Assembly: GCA_041745535.1 (NCBI GenBank)
Contig: JBGTIS010000298.1
Coordinates: 1-31,952, forward strand
Reading direction: 5' to 3'
DNA: 31,952 nt
Source of the DNA: JBGTIS01 sp041745535
GTDB taxonomy: Bacteria; Bacteroidota; Bacteroidia; Cytophagales; Cyclobacteriaceae
Both the position numbers and the translations under genes were made by a program. The notes beneath the pieces are model-generated. The model was given only the letters and a program-made list of their open reading frames with translations, did no database searches and was not told the DNA's origin. Shown here piece by piece: positions 9,395 to 16,191 of this stretch. The first letter of the stretch is position 1. Every line of letters starts with the position of its first letter.

Positions 9395-10141
9395 ATGAGA
9401 GAAGATGAAGTTGAAGAGTATTTAGAAAGTGTATCCATGGATATAACATTTCTGGAAGAAAAATTACAAAATGATATTCAAAATCCAGCGATAACGTCAT
9501 TATCGAAACCAAAAGTTGCTTCTTCGCTTGAAAATTTAAGAAGATGTTTGGATTATATAACTAAAGATGTTTTTGAAATTGTAATCCTACCTTCACTTAC
9601 TAACTTTCCAGAGGAAAAAAGAGAAAAATTAAGAAAAAATTCAAAATTTCCATATGGAAAAGACCTGTCTCAATTTACAAGTATGCTTAATAGCTCATTG
9701 CCTGATCTTGAAAATTTAGACCAGGATGTTTTTATGGAATTTAAATCAATTCAACTTTTCGAAAATAAACAGAGTACAGTTTATGATTTATGTAGTCGGA
9801 CAAATACTTTAAAACATGATCATTCAAACCAAATTAAACAGGAACTAAATGATGGTCTGATCGTTGAAGATAGTTTTTATATAAAAAACTCTTCTGATAT
9901 ACTTTTTGTTGATTGTTCAATTGAGGATAAAAAAATTGACTATTTAAGAATTAATGATTCTGATACTTGTGACGTAGAATTAATTGCCAACTTACCACTT
10001 GAATTGAGAAGTATTAATCATAGAACCACATTTTGTTTTAAAGACTCAAAAATAGATGTGCTAAACTTAATTACACATAGCCTTATTATTATTTTAAAAT
10101 TCAAAGAAAAGATTTACTATTTACTTCAAAAAAATATATAA
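9395..10141 (+). CDS. Hypothetical protein, AT-rich
   Basis: A 248-residue soluble protein I do not recognise. It has no signal peptide or clear membrane helix. The N-terminal part is helical and acidic (EDEVEEYLESVSMDITFLEEKL); the C-terminal half looks beta-rich (SSDILFVDCSIEDKKIDYLR) and ends in a hydrophobic, Lys-rich helix (LIIILKFKEKIYYLLQ). Base composition is visibly more AT-rich than carB upstream, with many AAA, AAT and TTA codons, which suggests recent acquisition. It starts 21 bases after the DUF4834 gene. Its stop codon overlaps the first base of the terminator stem, so it is the last gene of the transcript. Confidence 0.6.
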   Translation: MREDEVEEYLESVSMDITFLEEKLQNDIQNPAITSLSKPKVASSLENLRRCLDYITKDVFEIVILPSLTNFPEEKREKLRKNSKFPYGKDLSQFTSMLNSSLPDLENLDQDVFMEFKSIQLFENKQSTVYDLCSRTNTLKHDHSNQIKQELNDGLIVEDSFYIKNSSDILFVDCSIEDKKIDYLRINDSDTCDVELIANLPLELRSINHRTTFCFKDSKIDVLNLITHSLIIILKFKEKIYYLLQKNI

Positions 10142-10174
10142 AAAAAGCAAACCAATAGCATGGTTTGCTTTTTT
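10141..10174 (+). terminator. Strong intrinsic terminator, usable in both directions
   Basis: A perfect 14-base stem: AAAAAAGCAAACCA at 10141-10154 and TGGTTTGCTTTTTT at 10161-10174, with the six-base loop ATAGCA. It is followed by further Ts on the plus strand and has an A-run before the stem, so it can also stop leftward transcripts. It ends the carB/DUF4834/hypothetical unit. Confidence 0.9.
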
Positions 10175-10211
10175 TATTTCGTTTTGCCTGCTTCTACTCA
10201 AATACTCACTC

Positions 10212-10233
10212 GCTCCGTCCTTCAGGGCGGAGC
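10212..10233. repeat. REP-like hairpin, left
   Basis: The left arm GCTCCGTCC and right arm GGGCGGAGC pair around the loop TTCA with one T-G wobble. It is the inverted counterpart of the hairpin at 10741-10764 on the other side of the transposase gene. Confidence 0.75.
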
Positions 10234-10254
10234 AATAAATGCCCAAATAGGGAG

Positions 10255-10268
10255 AGGGCTTTAGCCCT
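10255..10268. repeat. Inner palindrome, left (holds the transposase stop codon)
   Basis: AGGGCTTTAGCCCT, a six-base stem around TT. The leftward transposase ORF ends with its TAA (10261-10263 on the plus strand as TTA) inside this palindrome, so the repeat is part of the gene end. Confidence 0.7.
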
Positions 10269-10689
10269 TTTCAAACTCATATTTGCTGATAAATTCTTCA
10301 TATTCTTCCTGAAAGCCTTTCTTTGTATGATGGGCTTCCTGGTTACGAATATATCGCCTTACCACCTCAACCTGTGAATGACTTACCGAAGCCGCGAAAT
10401 ATTCACCCTGCCAGCCAAACTTTGTTTGGGTCAGTTTGTTTTTGTTGATCCAAAAAGAAGATTCACCTTTTAGTAAATTGGCGATGGTAGCTATATTTTG
10501 ATCCGAATTAATGGACAGTAAACAATGTACATGCTCAACATACCCGTTGATATGGTCCAGATGAATTCCCTTACCCTGAGCATATTCTTTGATGTGTTGA
10601 AAAACCTTATACCTGATACTTTTGGTCAGATAAGGCTTTCTGTCTTTGGTCGTCCAAACCATGTGTATCCAGATTTTTATATATGGCAT
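10261..10689 (-). CDS. IS200/REP-associated Y1 (HUH) transposase
   Basis: A 142-residue single-strand DNA transposase of the Y1 group. The metal-binding HUH motif is EHVHCLLS (His53, His55) and the catalytic tyrosine is probably Tyr113 in RRYIRNQ. The N-terminal IWIHMVWTTKDRKPYL is the usual first strand of the fold, and FGWQGEYFAASVS is also typical. The family cuts DNA beside short hairpins; REP-associated members stay single-copy and mobilise or maintain REP hairpins. AAGGAAGG just before the ATG serves as ribosome binding site. The frame is complete, so the enzyme may be active. It is flanked by mirrored palindromes. Confidence 0.88.
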   Translation of the reverse strand: MPYIKIWIHMVWTTKDRKPYLTKSIRYKVFQHIKEYAQGKGIHLDHINGYVEHVHCLLSINSDQNIATIANLLKGESSFWINKNKLTQTKFGWQGEYFAASVSHSQVEVVRRYIRNQEAHHTKKGFQEEYEEFISKYEFEKG

Positions 10690-10706
10690 TTTTCCTTCCT
10701 TTTTTA

Positions 10707-10720
10707 AGGGCTAAAGCCCT
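10707..10720. repeat. Inner palindrome, right
   Basis: AGGGCTAAAGCCCT, the mirror of the palindrome at 10255-10268. It lies about 18 bases before the transposase start, in its leader. A shorter third copy, GGCTAAAGCC, is at 10783-10792 outside the outer hairpin. Confidence 0.7.
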
Positions 10721-10740
10721 AAGTTCTTTTGATCTTTCTT

Positions 10741-10764
10741 AACTCCGCCCTGAAGGACAGAGTT
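10741..10764. repeat. REP-like hairpin, right
   Basis: AACTCCGCCC and GGACAGAGTT pair around the loop TGAA; the two mismatches become G-U pairs when read on the minus strand. It is an inverted copy of the hairpin at 10212-10233. Confidence 0.7.
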
Positions 10765-11064
10765 ACTTACCAGATTTTAAAAGGCTAAAGCCATGCTATT
10801 TTTGCTATGTCTTCTGATTTTCACCTTCAAGAAAGATATTCCTAAGTACCTTTATATGAGATTTTGTGTTTTCAGAGGTGTTTAGTTAAGCATCTCATGG
10901 GTTTTCAAGAGTTTTTTTATGCCAATTTGTTTGTATTGCTGCCAAAAGGGTGGAAAGGAGTATGTAAATTTCTTTTAATAGTCAGCGCATTGATTAGGCA
11001 AGGAACCAAGGTTGGATCTGCCTGCTTCGTCATAGCTTTAGAAAAGGTAATCGAATTCTTATAT
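10765..11064. other. Intergenic stretch, no gene supported
   Basis: About 300 bases between the Y1 element and the end of the repressor gene. It contains the small palindrome GGCTAAAGCC (10783-10792). An open frame starting at 10864 runs into the antisense of the repressor and lacks family-like features. No terminator with a clear stem and T-run was found for the leftward repressor transcript. Confidence 0.4.
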
Positions 11065-11844
11065 TTATTTCATCCTTTCCAGCAATTCCTTCATTTGGCT
11101 TTCCAAAACGGCTACCCGCTCTTCCAGCATTACTGGAGGCTTTAACAGGGTACTGAAATATCCTTCTACTTTCCACAGTTCCAACAGGTCTTTTGGCTGA
11201 ATTTCCAGGGGGTTGGCCACCGCGTTATCCGCTTTAAATTCCCAGGTTTTGCGTTTGGTCGCCAGCCGCCTTACATAAATATCAGTTGGGGTAACTGCCA
11301 CACACACATCTCCGATTTCCAGGGTTTTGGCTTCTCCCACCGAAACCGGGGAGCATGAAAGGATGTCTCCGGCATGCAATCCTTGCCCGTTGAACTCCAT
11401 GGCATTGTCCTGCACCTCAAAAGCGCGCGACTTTTTGTGTCGGGTATGCGGCAAACGAATGCAGGGCAGCTTATTGATAAAGTCTTTATTCAGGTAATTC
11501 ACAATATATTCCAGGTAAATTTCCTTGTTGACCAGCGGCGTATCTTCCTGGCTTTCATCTGTGTCGGTTTTCCGGACTGTCGCAGGCTGACTCTCCTTGA
11601 ATTCTTTATTAAAGATATCGAATTTATAGAGTTCGTTCACGGTAAGCTCTTTGGTTAGCAGCACATCTACCGATAAGCCAAAATAATTGGCTATTTTTAT
11701 GATAGTGTCTGTTTTTGGTTCAGCCCTTCCTTCTTCATAAGCCCCTACACTGGGCCGGGCTAATCCAAACATTTCAGCAAAATCAGCCTGACTGATCTTC
11801 TTTACCGTTCTTATTTTTCTGATATTTTTCCCTATCAATGACAT
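11065..11844 (-). CDS. XRE regulator with degenerate S24 (LexA/CI-like) domain
   Basis: A 259-residue DNA-binding regulator. Residues 5-62 form a Cro/CI helix-turn-helix (ISQADFAEMFGLARPSVGAYEEGRA). A linker rich in Asp, Glu and Thr follows, then a domain aligning with S24 LexA/CI C-termini: FEVQDNAMEF (141-151), LHAGDILSCSPV (156-167), IGDVCVAV, YVRRL and WEFKADN. In active S24 proteins the first motif is GDSM with a catalytic Ser and the fourth has a Lys; here these are Ala148 and Arg192 or Arg193. The fold looks kept while self-cleavage should be lost. A coiled coil (239-259) could dimerise it. It is divergent from the DUF2170-PspA-flotillin-ATPase genes with a 149-base gap, so it is the likely local regulator of that block, probably answering a ligand or partner and not RecA. 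Confidence 0.85.
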   Translation of the reverse strand: MSLIGKNIRKIRTVKKISQADFAEMFGLARPSVGAYEEGRAEPKTDTIIKIANYFGLSVDVLLTKELTVNELYKFDIFNKEFKESQPATVRKTDTDESQEDTPLVNKEIYLEYIVNYLNKDFINKLPCIRLPHTRHKKSRAFEVQDNAMEFNGQGLHAGDILSCSPVSVGEAKTLEIGDVCVAVTPTDIYVRRLATKRKTWEFKADNAVANPLEIQPKDLLELWKVEGYFSTLLKPPVMLEERVAVLESQMKELLERMK

Positions 11845-11993
11845 TTTATAAAAAAATTTTAGCTAAAAATTTGAGCAATGCTAACTTTTTTAGTAAACTT
11901 ACGTAAATAATTCTTAACCGAAAACAAAATTGAATTAATTATCCCAAATTGAAGTAAATATTCTTTTAGAAAAAATTTAAACGATCAACTATC
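11845..11993. promoter_or_regulatory. Divergent control region of the repressor and PspA-flotillin block
   Basis: The AT-rich gap carries symmetric elements suited to an XRE dimer: the perfect 12-base palindrome TTTTAGCTAAAA (11857-11868) just ahead of the repressor gene, and three GTAA/TTAC half-sites in GTAAACTTACGTAA (11893-11906). Read leftward, the latter includes TAAGTTTA, a 7-of-8 match to the Bacteroidota -7 element, so a repressor bound there would cover its own promoter. The rightward promoter is not obvious. Operator assignment is inferred from symmetry only. Confidence 0.4.
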
Positions 11994-12413
11994 ATGAACC
12001 AATCATTTGCCAAGGTAAAAGATTATCTCCTGGAGCTGGATTACACCATGGTGTACGAAAGTGAAAAAGAAGGCGTGTTTATCATTGAAAATGAAGAGAT
12101 GGGCATCAGTAAAATGGTGGTAGGCTGTGCCGACCCCCTACTGATTATCGAACAGTATATTTTCGATATCCGGGAGCCCTCTATGGAAATTTATCAAAAG
12201 CTGCTGCAAAAAAACCGTGATATTATTCATGGCGCTTTTGTACTCGACGAATCAGGCCGAAAGGTGATATTCCGTGATACACTGCAAATTGAAAATCTGG
12301 ACCTGAACGAACTGGAAGCCTCCTTTAACTCTTTAGGACTATTATTAAGCGAGTATTCCGACGAAATTATCAGGTTTAGCAAGCAGCATGCGCTTAAACA
12401 TATACATTCATAA
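11994..12413 (+). CDS. YjfI/DUF2170-like protein
   Basis: A 139-residue acidic cytoplasmic protein with alternating strand and helix pattern: a helical start (FAKVKDYLLELDY), strands (MVYESEKEGVFIIENEEMGISKMVVGCADPLLIIEQYIF), then MEIYQKLLQKNRDIIHGAFVLDESGRKVIFRDTLQ and a helical end. This matches the DUF2170/YjfI group, related in fold to YbjN and type III secretion chaperones; in databases such proteins may be called 'molecular chaperone Tir'. In E. coli yjfI is next to the PspA homologue yjfJ, the same arrangement as here (56-base gap). It is the first gene of the rightward block. A partner or chaperone role for the PspA protein is inferred from this pairing. Confidence 0.7.
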   Translation: MNQSFAKVKDYLLELDYTMVYESEKEGVFIIENEEMGISKMVVGCADPLLIIEQYIFDIREPSMEIYQKLLQKNRDIIHGAFVLDESGRKVIFRDTLQIENLDLNELEASFNSLGLLLSEYSDEIIRFSKQHALKHIHS

Positions 12414-12469
12414 AACAACTTTACCCAATATTTATCAATTAAAATTCATTAACTTAAAATATTATAACA

Positions 12470-13186
12470 ATGAACATTTTCAGTAGATTTTTCAAAATAG
12501 GACAGGCAGAAACTCATGCGGTGATTGATCAGCTTGAAAACCCAATCAGGATGACCGAGCAGGGTATCCGCGATATGAAAGTGGATCTGGATAAAAGCTT
12601 ACAGGCATTGGCCGAAGTAAAAGCCATGACCATTCGCGCTAAAAACGATACCCATACTTATCAGCACCAGGTAACCGATTATGAAAAGAAAGCGATTTTA
12701 TTACTAAAAAAAGCAGAAGCCGGAGAAATGGAAAGTACAGAAGCCGACCGCCTCGCTACTGAAGCCCTGACCAAAAAAGAACAGGCACAGCAGCAGGTAA
12801 GCAGACTTACCGAAGAGTATAAAAAATACGAAGCTTCGGTACAACAATTGGAGAGCAACATCAGAACGTTGCGAAGCAACATCAGCAAATGGGAAAACGA
12901 ACTTCGTACGCTGACGGCCCGGATGAAAGTGAGCTCTGCTACCAAAACCATGAACAAGCAACTGGCAAAAATTGATTCTTCCAGTACGGTTTCTATGCTG
13001 GAAAGAATGAAGGAGAAAGTAGAGCAGGAAGAAGCGCTGGCTGCCTCTTATGGTGAAATTGCCAACGAAAGCAAATCGGTAGATGAAGAGATCGACAAAG
13101 CCCTGGATCATAAACCAGGACAGGCTTCTAAAAGTCTGGAAGACCTGAAAAAACGGATGGGTCTGTCTCAGAATCCAGCTGAATAA
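12470..13186 (+). CDS. PspA/IM30 (ESCRT-III superfamily) protein
   Basis: A 238-residue, almost entirely helical protein of the PspA/Vipp1/YjfJ family. It begins with a helix (MNIFSRFFKIGQAETHAVIDQLENP) in the position of the membrane-binding amphipathic helix of PspA. Next comes the family region with IRMTEQGIRDMKVDLDKSL and long charged coiled coils (about residues 25-190). Family members polymerise into rods or rings on stressed inner membranes and are structural relatives of ESCRT-III. Length is normal. Neighbours (DUF2170 before; YqiJ- and flotillin-like after) point to the YjfJ branch and not to a classical pspABC operon. No pspF, pspB or pspC is present. A strong RNA hairpin separates it from the next gene. 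Confidence 0.88.
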   Translation: MNIFSRFFKIGQAETHAVIDQLENPIRMTEQGIRDMKVDLDKSLQALAEVKAMTIRAKNDTHTYQHQVTDYEKKAILLLKKAEAGEMESTEADRLATEALTKKEQAQQQVSRLTEEYKKYEASVQQLESNIRTLRSNISKWENELRTLTARMKVSSATKTMNKQLAKIDSSSTVSMLERMKEKVEQEEALAASYGEIANESKSVDEEIDKALDHKPGQASKSLEDLKKRMGLSQNPAE

Positions 13187-13193
13187 TACCATA

Positions 13194-13232
13194 GAACCGG
13201 TATGATCTGATCCATCAGGTCATAGCCGGTTC
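13194..13232 (+). other. Intercistronic RNA hairpin between pspA-like and yqiJ-like genes
   Basis: GAACCGGTATGATCTGA pairs with TCAGGTCATAGCCGGTTC around a TCCA loop: about 17 base pairs with one bulged C and one wobble, starting 8 bases after the PspA stop. There is no T-run, so it is not a standard terminator. It could stabilise the upstream mRNA, attenuate read-through or set the protein ratio. ATACC at 13186-13190 can pair with GGTAT at 13199-13203 as an alternative to the main stem. Confidence 0.7.
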
Positions 13233-13273
13233 CATCCCGGCGGGGTACGCTAATAATAATAAATAGCACACAG

Positions 13274-13906
13274 ATGAAAGAATTGCTTAACGCCGCCGTT
13301 TCCGCTCCTAATCTGCTTCCCACAGCACTGCTCGTGTTTGTGCTGGTATACTGGATCGTGGTAATTCTGGGAGCCATTGACCTGGATTTTATCGACCTCG
13401 ATCTGGAATTGGGCGAAACCGAGGCAGACGGCGTGGCGGAAGGTGAGTTTTCAGCTGCCTGGCTCAACGCAGTATTGTCGTTTTTCAACTTGGGCCAGGT
13501 TCCTTTCATGGTGTTTTTAACATTTCTGATTATCCCGATCTGGGTAATCTCGGTAATGGGCAACTATTACCTCGACAATACTTCATTCGGCATATCAATG
13601 CTATTATTCATGCCCAATCTGGTAATCAGTTTGTTTATCGCCAAATTCCTGACCATGCCGTTCATCGGATTATTCCGAACCATGGATCAGGAAACAGGCG
13701 AAACAATGATTGGAAAAATTTGTACCGTTACCTCAACCGTAAGCAGCGGTAAGGTAGGACAGGCAAAGGTGAAAACCACCGGCGCTCCGCTTTTGCTTAA
13801 TGTGCTTACCTATAATGAGGTAACCTTACAACACGGCGATACGGGTATTGTAATCGATCGTCGGAAGGACCGCAATATTTATTTTATTGAACCCTATATA
13901 AATTAA
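13274..13906 (+). CDS. YqiJ-like membrane protein with C-terminal OB fold
   Basis: A 210-residue inner-membrane protein. Hydrophobic helices lie at about 16-36 (LLPTALLVFVLVYWIVVILG), 75-96 (VPFMVFLTFLIIPIWVISVM) and 105-128 (ISMLLFMPNLVISLFIAKFL). The soluble end (about 140-205) has the beta-rich NfeD/YqiJ OB-like pattern (MIGKICTVTSTVSSGKVGQAKV, then HGDTGIVIDRR). YqiJ-type proteins are genetically paired with YqiK flotillins, as NfeD proteins are with other SPFH proteins, and are thought to act with them in membrane microdomains. The flotillin gene starts 8 bases after this stop, so tight cotranslation is likely. Confidence 0.82.
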   Translation: MKELLNAAVSAPNLLPTALLVFVLVYWIVVILGAIDLDFIDLDLELGETEADGVAEGEFSAAWLNAVLSFFNLGQVPFMVFLTFLIIPIWVISVMGNYYLDNTSFGISMLLFMPNLVISLFIAKFLTMPFIGLFRTMDQETGETMIGKICTVTSTVSSGKVGQAKVKTTGAPLLLNVLTYNEVTLQHGDTGIVIDRRKDRNIYFIEPYIN

Positions 13907-13914
13907 TACTCATC

Positions 13915-16080
13915 ATGGAAATGTCTATGCTCTGGGCTCTGATCATTATTGGAGCCGTTCTCACGATAGGTTTGCTATCGCTGATCATCAAAATGTATAA
14001 CAAGGCCGTACAGGGAGAAGCCCTGGTACGCACAGGATTGGGCGATGTGAAAATTTCGTTCTCCGGACTTTTCGTCGTGCCTATTCTTCACAAAATGGAG
14101 GTGATGGACATTACGGTAAAAACCATCGTGATTTCCAGAATGAGCGAAGATGGGTTAATTTGTAAAGATAATATGCGTGCCGATATCAAGGTTACTTTCT
14201 TTATCAGGGTTAATAAAACCATAGAGGATGTGGTACACGTAGCGCAGTCGATTGGTTGTAAACGCGCTTCCGACCATGAACAACTGGAAATTCTGTTCGA
14301 TGCCAAATTCTCTGAAGCCTTAAAAACGGTGGGAAAACACTTTGAATTTGTTGAATTATATAACTCCCGCAGAGAGTTTAAAGAAAGAATTCTGGATGAA
14401 ATCGGCACCGACCTGAACGGTTACGTACTGGACGATTGCGCCATCGATTACCTGGAGCAAACCCCGATTACTTCGCTGAACGAACATAATATTCTGGATG
14501 CGGAAGGTATCAAGAAGATTATTGACCTTACTGCCCAGCAAAAAGTGCAGTCTAACCTGATAGAGAACGAAAAGCGGAAAACTCTGAAAAAACAGGATGT
14601 GGAAGCACAGGAAACCATACTGGAACTGGAAAGGCAACTGGCCGAAACCGAAGAAAAACAACGTCGTGAAATTGCCAACATCAAGGCGCGCGAACTGGCC
14701 GAAACCGAAAAAGTACAGCAGGAAGAGCGGCTAAAAAGCGAAAAAGCCCGCATAGCCACCGAAGAAGAAATCGGCATTGCCGAACAGAATAAAGAACGGC
14801 AGGTACTGGTAGCCCAAAAAAATAAAGAACGTACCGATGCCGTAGAAACCGAGCGCGTACAACAGGCCAAAATGCTGGAAGCCACCGAAAAAGAGCGTAT
14901 TGTGGAACTGGCACAGATCGCGAAAGAAAAATCGCTGGAAGAAGAGAGAAAGAATATACAGGAAGTAATTCGCGAGCGGGTTGTGGTAGAAAAAGCTACC
15001 GTAATAGAAGAGGAGAAAATTAAAGACACCAAGGCCATGGCTGAGGCAGAGCGAAGCAAGCAGGTAGCGCTGGTTAATGCCGCACGGGATGCGGAAGAAG
15101 CGTTGGTGAAAGAAATAAAAGCCGCTGAGGCCGCCAAACAAGCTTCTGAGTTCAAAGCCAAGCAGGTAATGATTGACGCCGAAGCTGAAAAATCTTCTTC
15201 CGAACATCGGGCGCAGGCCATCAAGACCATGGCCGAAGCCGAAGCTTCTCAAAAGGCTGCACTCGGTTTGGCCGAAGCGCAGGTAATGGAAGCCAAAGCC
15301 CTGGCTCGTGAAAAAGAAGGGCAATCTGAAGCCAAAGTCATTGAAATGAAAGCGGAAGCAGAAGCGGAAGGGATTAAAGTTACCTCCGGCGCACAGGCCG
15401 AAGCCGATGAAAAACTGGGTTTTGTAGCCGCCCGGGTAAATCGTGAAAAAGGATTGGCCGAAGCGGAAGTGGTAGAAGTGAAAGCCGCGGCCGAACAGAA
15501 AAAAGGCATAGCCGAAGCCAAAGTGATGCGCGAGAAATTCAGTGCCGACGCACAGGGTGTGAAAGAAAAAGCCCAGGCCATGCAGGCGTTGGACGGTGTT
15601 GGCAAAGAGCACGAAGAATTCAAGCTGCGACTGGAAAAAGATAAAGTAATCGCGCTGGCCGATATCAATATTCAGAAAGATATCGCGGAAGCACAGGCCA
15701 AAGTAATTGCCGAAGCATTGAAATCTGCTAACATTGAAATTATTGGTGGCGAAACCATGCTGTTTGAGCAAATTATGGGGTCTATTACCAAAGGCAAAGC
15801 CATCGATAAAATGCTGGGCAACAGCGCCGTATTAACCGATGTGAAAAATGCCTTTTTCAATACCAATGGCGGATCTTCTTTCAAAGATAATCTGCACAAG
15901 TTCATCGATCAGTTCGGCATCAGTTCAGAGGATGTGAAAAACCTATCGGTTTCAGCCCTGATTATGAAAATGATGGGAACCACCCAAAGCCAGGATATAA
16001 AACAAAACCTGGGGCAATTGCTGAATGTGGCCAAAGCCGCTGGCATTGCCGATGAGCCGGCCAGAAAGATTCAGATATAA
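13915..16080 (+). CDS. Flotillin (YqiK-like SPFH/band 7) with long Ala/Glu coiled coil
   Basis: A 721-residue membrane scaffold protein. One N-terminal transmembrane helix (LWALIIIGAVLTIGLLSLII, residues 6-25) precedes an SPFH/band 7 domain (about 35-215) with typical stretches such as EALVRTGLGDVKISFSGLFVVP, NMRADIKVTFFIRVNKTIEDVV and IDYLEQTPI. The remainder to about 570 is an exceptionally regular Ala/Glu/Lys coiled coil with repeated AEA and AKA units; a Gly/Asn-containing C-terminal part (FNTNGGSSFKDNLHKFIDQFG) may guide oligomerisation. E. coli YqiK has about 553 residues, so the rod is longer here. Flotillins form large caged or lattice-like assemblies in ordered membrane regions. It directly follows its YqiJ partner. 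The large antisense open frames in this gene come from the biased codons and are not genes. Confidence 0.9.
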   Translation: MEMSMLWALIIIGAVLTIGLLSLIIKMYNKAVQGEALVRTGLGDVKISFSGLFVVPILHKMEVMDITVKTIVISRMSEDGLICKDNMRADIKVTFFIRVNKTIEDVVHVAQSIGCKRASDHEQLEILFDAKFSEALKTVGKHFEFVELYNSRREFKERILDEIGTDLNGYVLDDCAIDYLEQTPITSLNEHNILDAEGIKKIIDLTAQQKVQSNLIENEKRKTLKKQDVEAQETILELERQLAETEEKQRREIANIKARELAETEKVQQEERLKSEKARIATEEEIGIAEQNKERQVLVAQKNKERTDAVETERVQQAKMLEATEKERIVELAQIAKEKSLEEERKNIQEVIRERVVVEKATVIEEEKIKDTKAMAEAERSKQVALVNAARDAEEALVKEIKAAEAAKQASEFKAKQVMIDAEAEKSSSEHRAQAIKTMAEAEASQKAALGLAEAQVMEAKALAREKEGQSEAKVIEMKAEAEAEGIKVTSGAQAEADEKLGFVAARVNREKGLAEAEVVEVKAAAEQKKGIAEAKVMREKFSADAQGVKEKAQAMQALDGVGKEHEEFKLRLEKDKVIALADINIQKDIAEAQAKVIAEALKSANIEIIGGETMLFEQIMGSITKGKAIDKMLGNSAVLTDVKNAFFNTNGGSSFKDNLHKFIDQFGISSEDVKNLSVSALIMKMMGTTQSQDIKQNLGQLLNVAKAAGIADEPARKIQI

Positions 16081-16191
16081 ACCAGGTAAAAAATATTTCA
16101 TTCCAGGAATAGCCTGTTTTCAGCCGGCTTTACCGGGTGAAGTATTTCTGAACCATTGCTTTATTCAACCAACCATTAAACCAATCCTGCC

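Larger units (their letters stand above)
10212..10764 (-). mobile_element. IS200/RAYT-like element with nested hairpin ends
   Basis: A single-gene Y1-transposase unit whose two sides mirror each other. The outer hairpins (10212-10233 and 10741-10764) are inverted copies sharing the core GCCCTGAAGGAC. The inner short palindromes AGGGCTTTAGCCCT at 10255-10268 and AGGGCTAAAGCCCT at 10707-10720 directly flank the gene. Hairpin ends of this sort are recognised by HUH single-strand transposases; inverted REP-like hairpins beside a solitary gene are typical of RAYTs (domesticated relatives). The exact ends and any target site cannot be set from one copy. Confidence 0.65.

Noticed and set aside
10864..11145. 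A 93-codon rightward frame before and across the repressor end
   Set aside because: It overlaps the 3' end of the real repressor gene in antisense, has no ribosome binding site and no recognisable features.
14448..15771. Long antisense frames (260 and 346 codons) opposite the flotillin gene
   Set aside because: They are Ser- or Phe-rich low-complexity translations produced by the biased Ala/Glu/Lys codons of the coiled coil; they lack ribosome binding sites and any family pattern.
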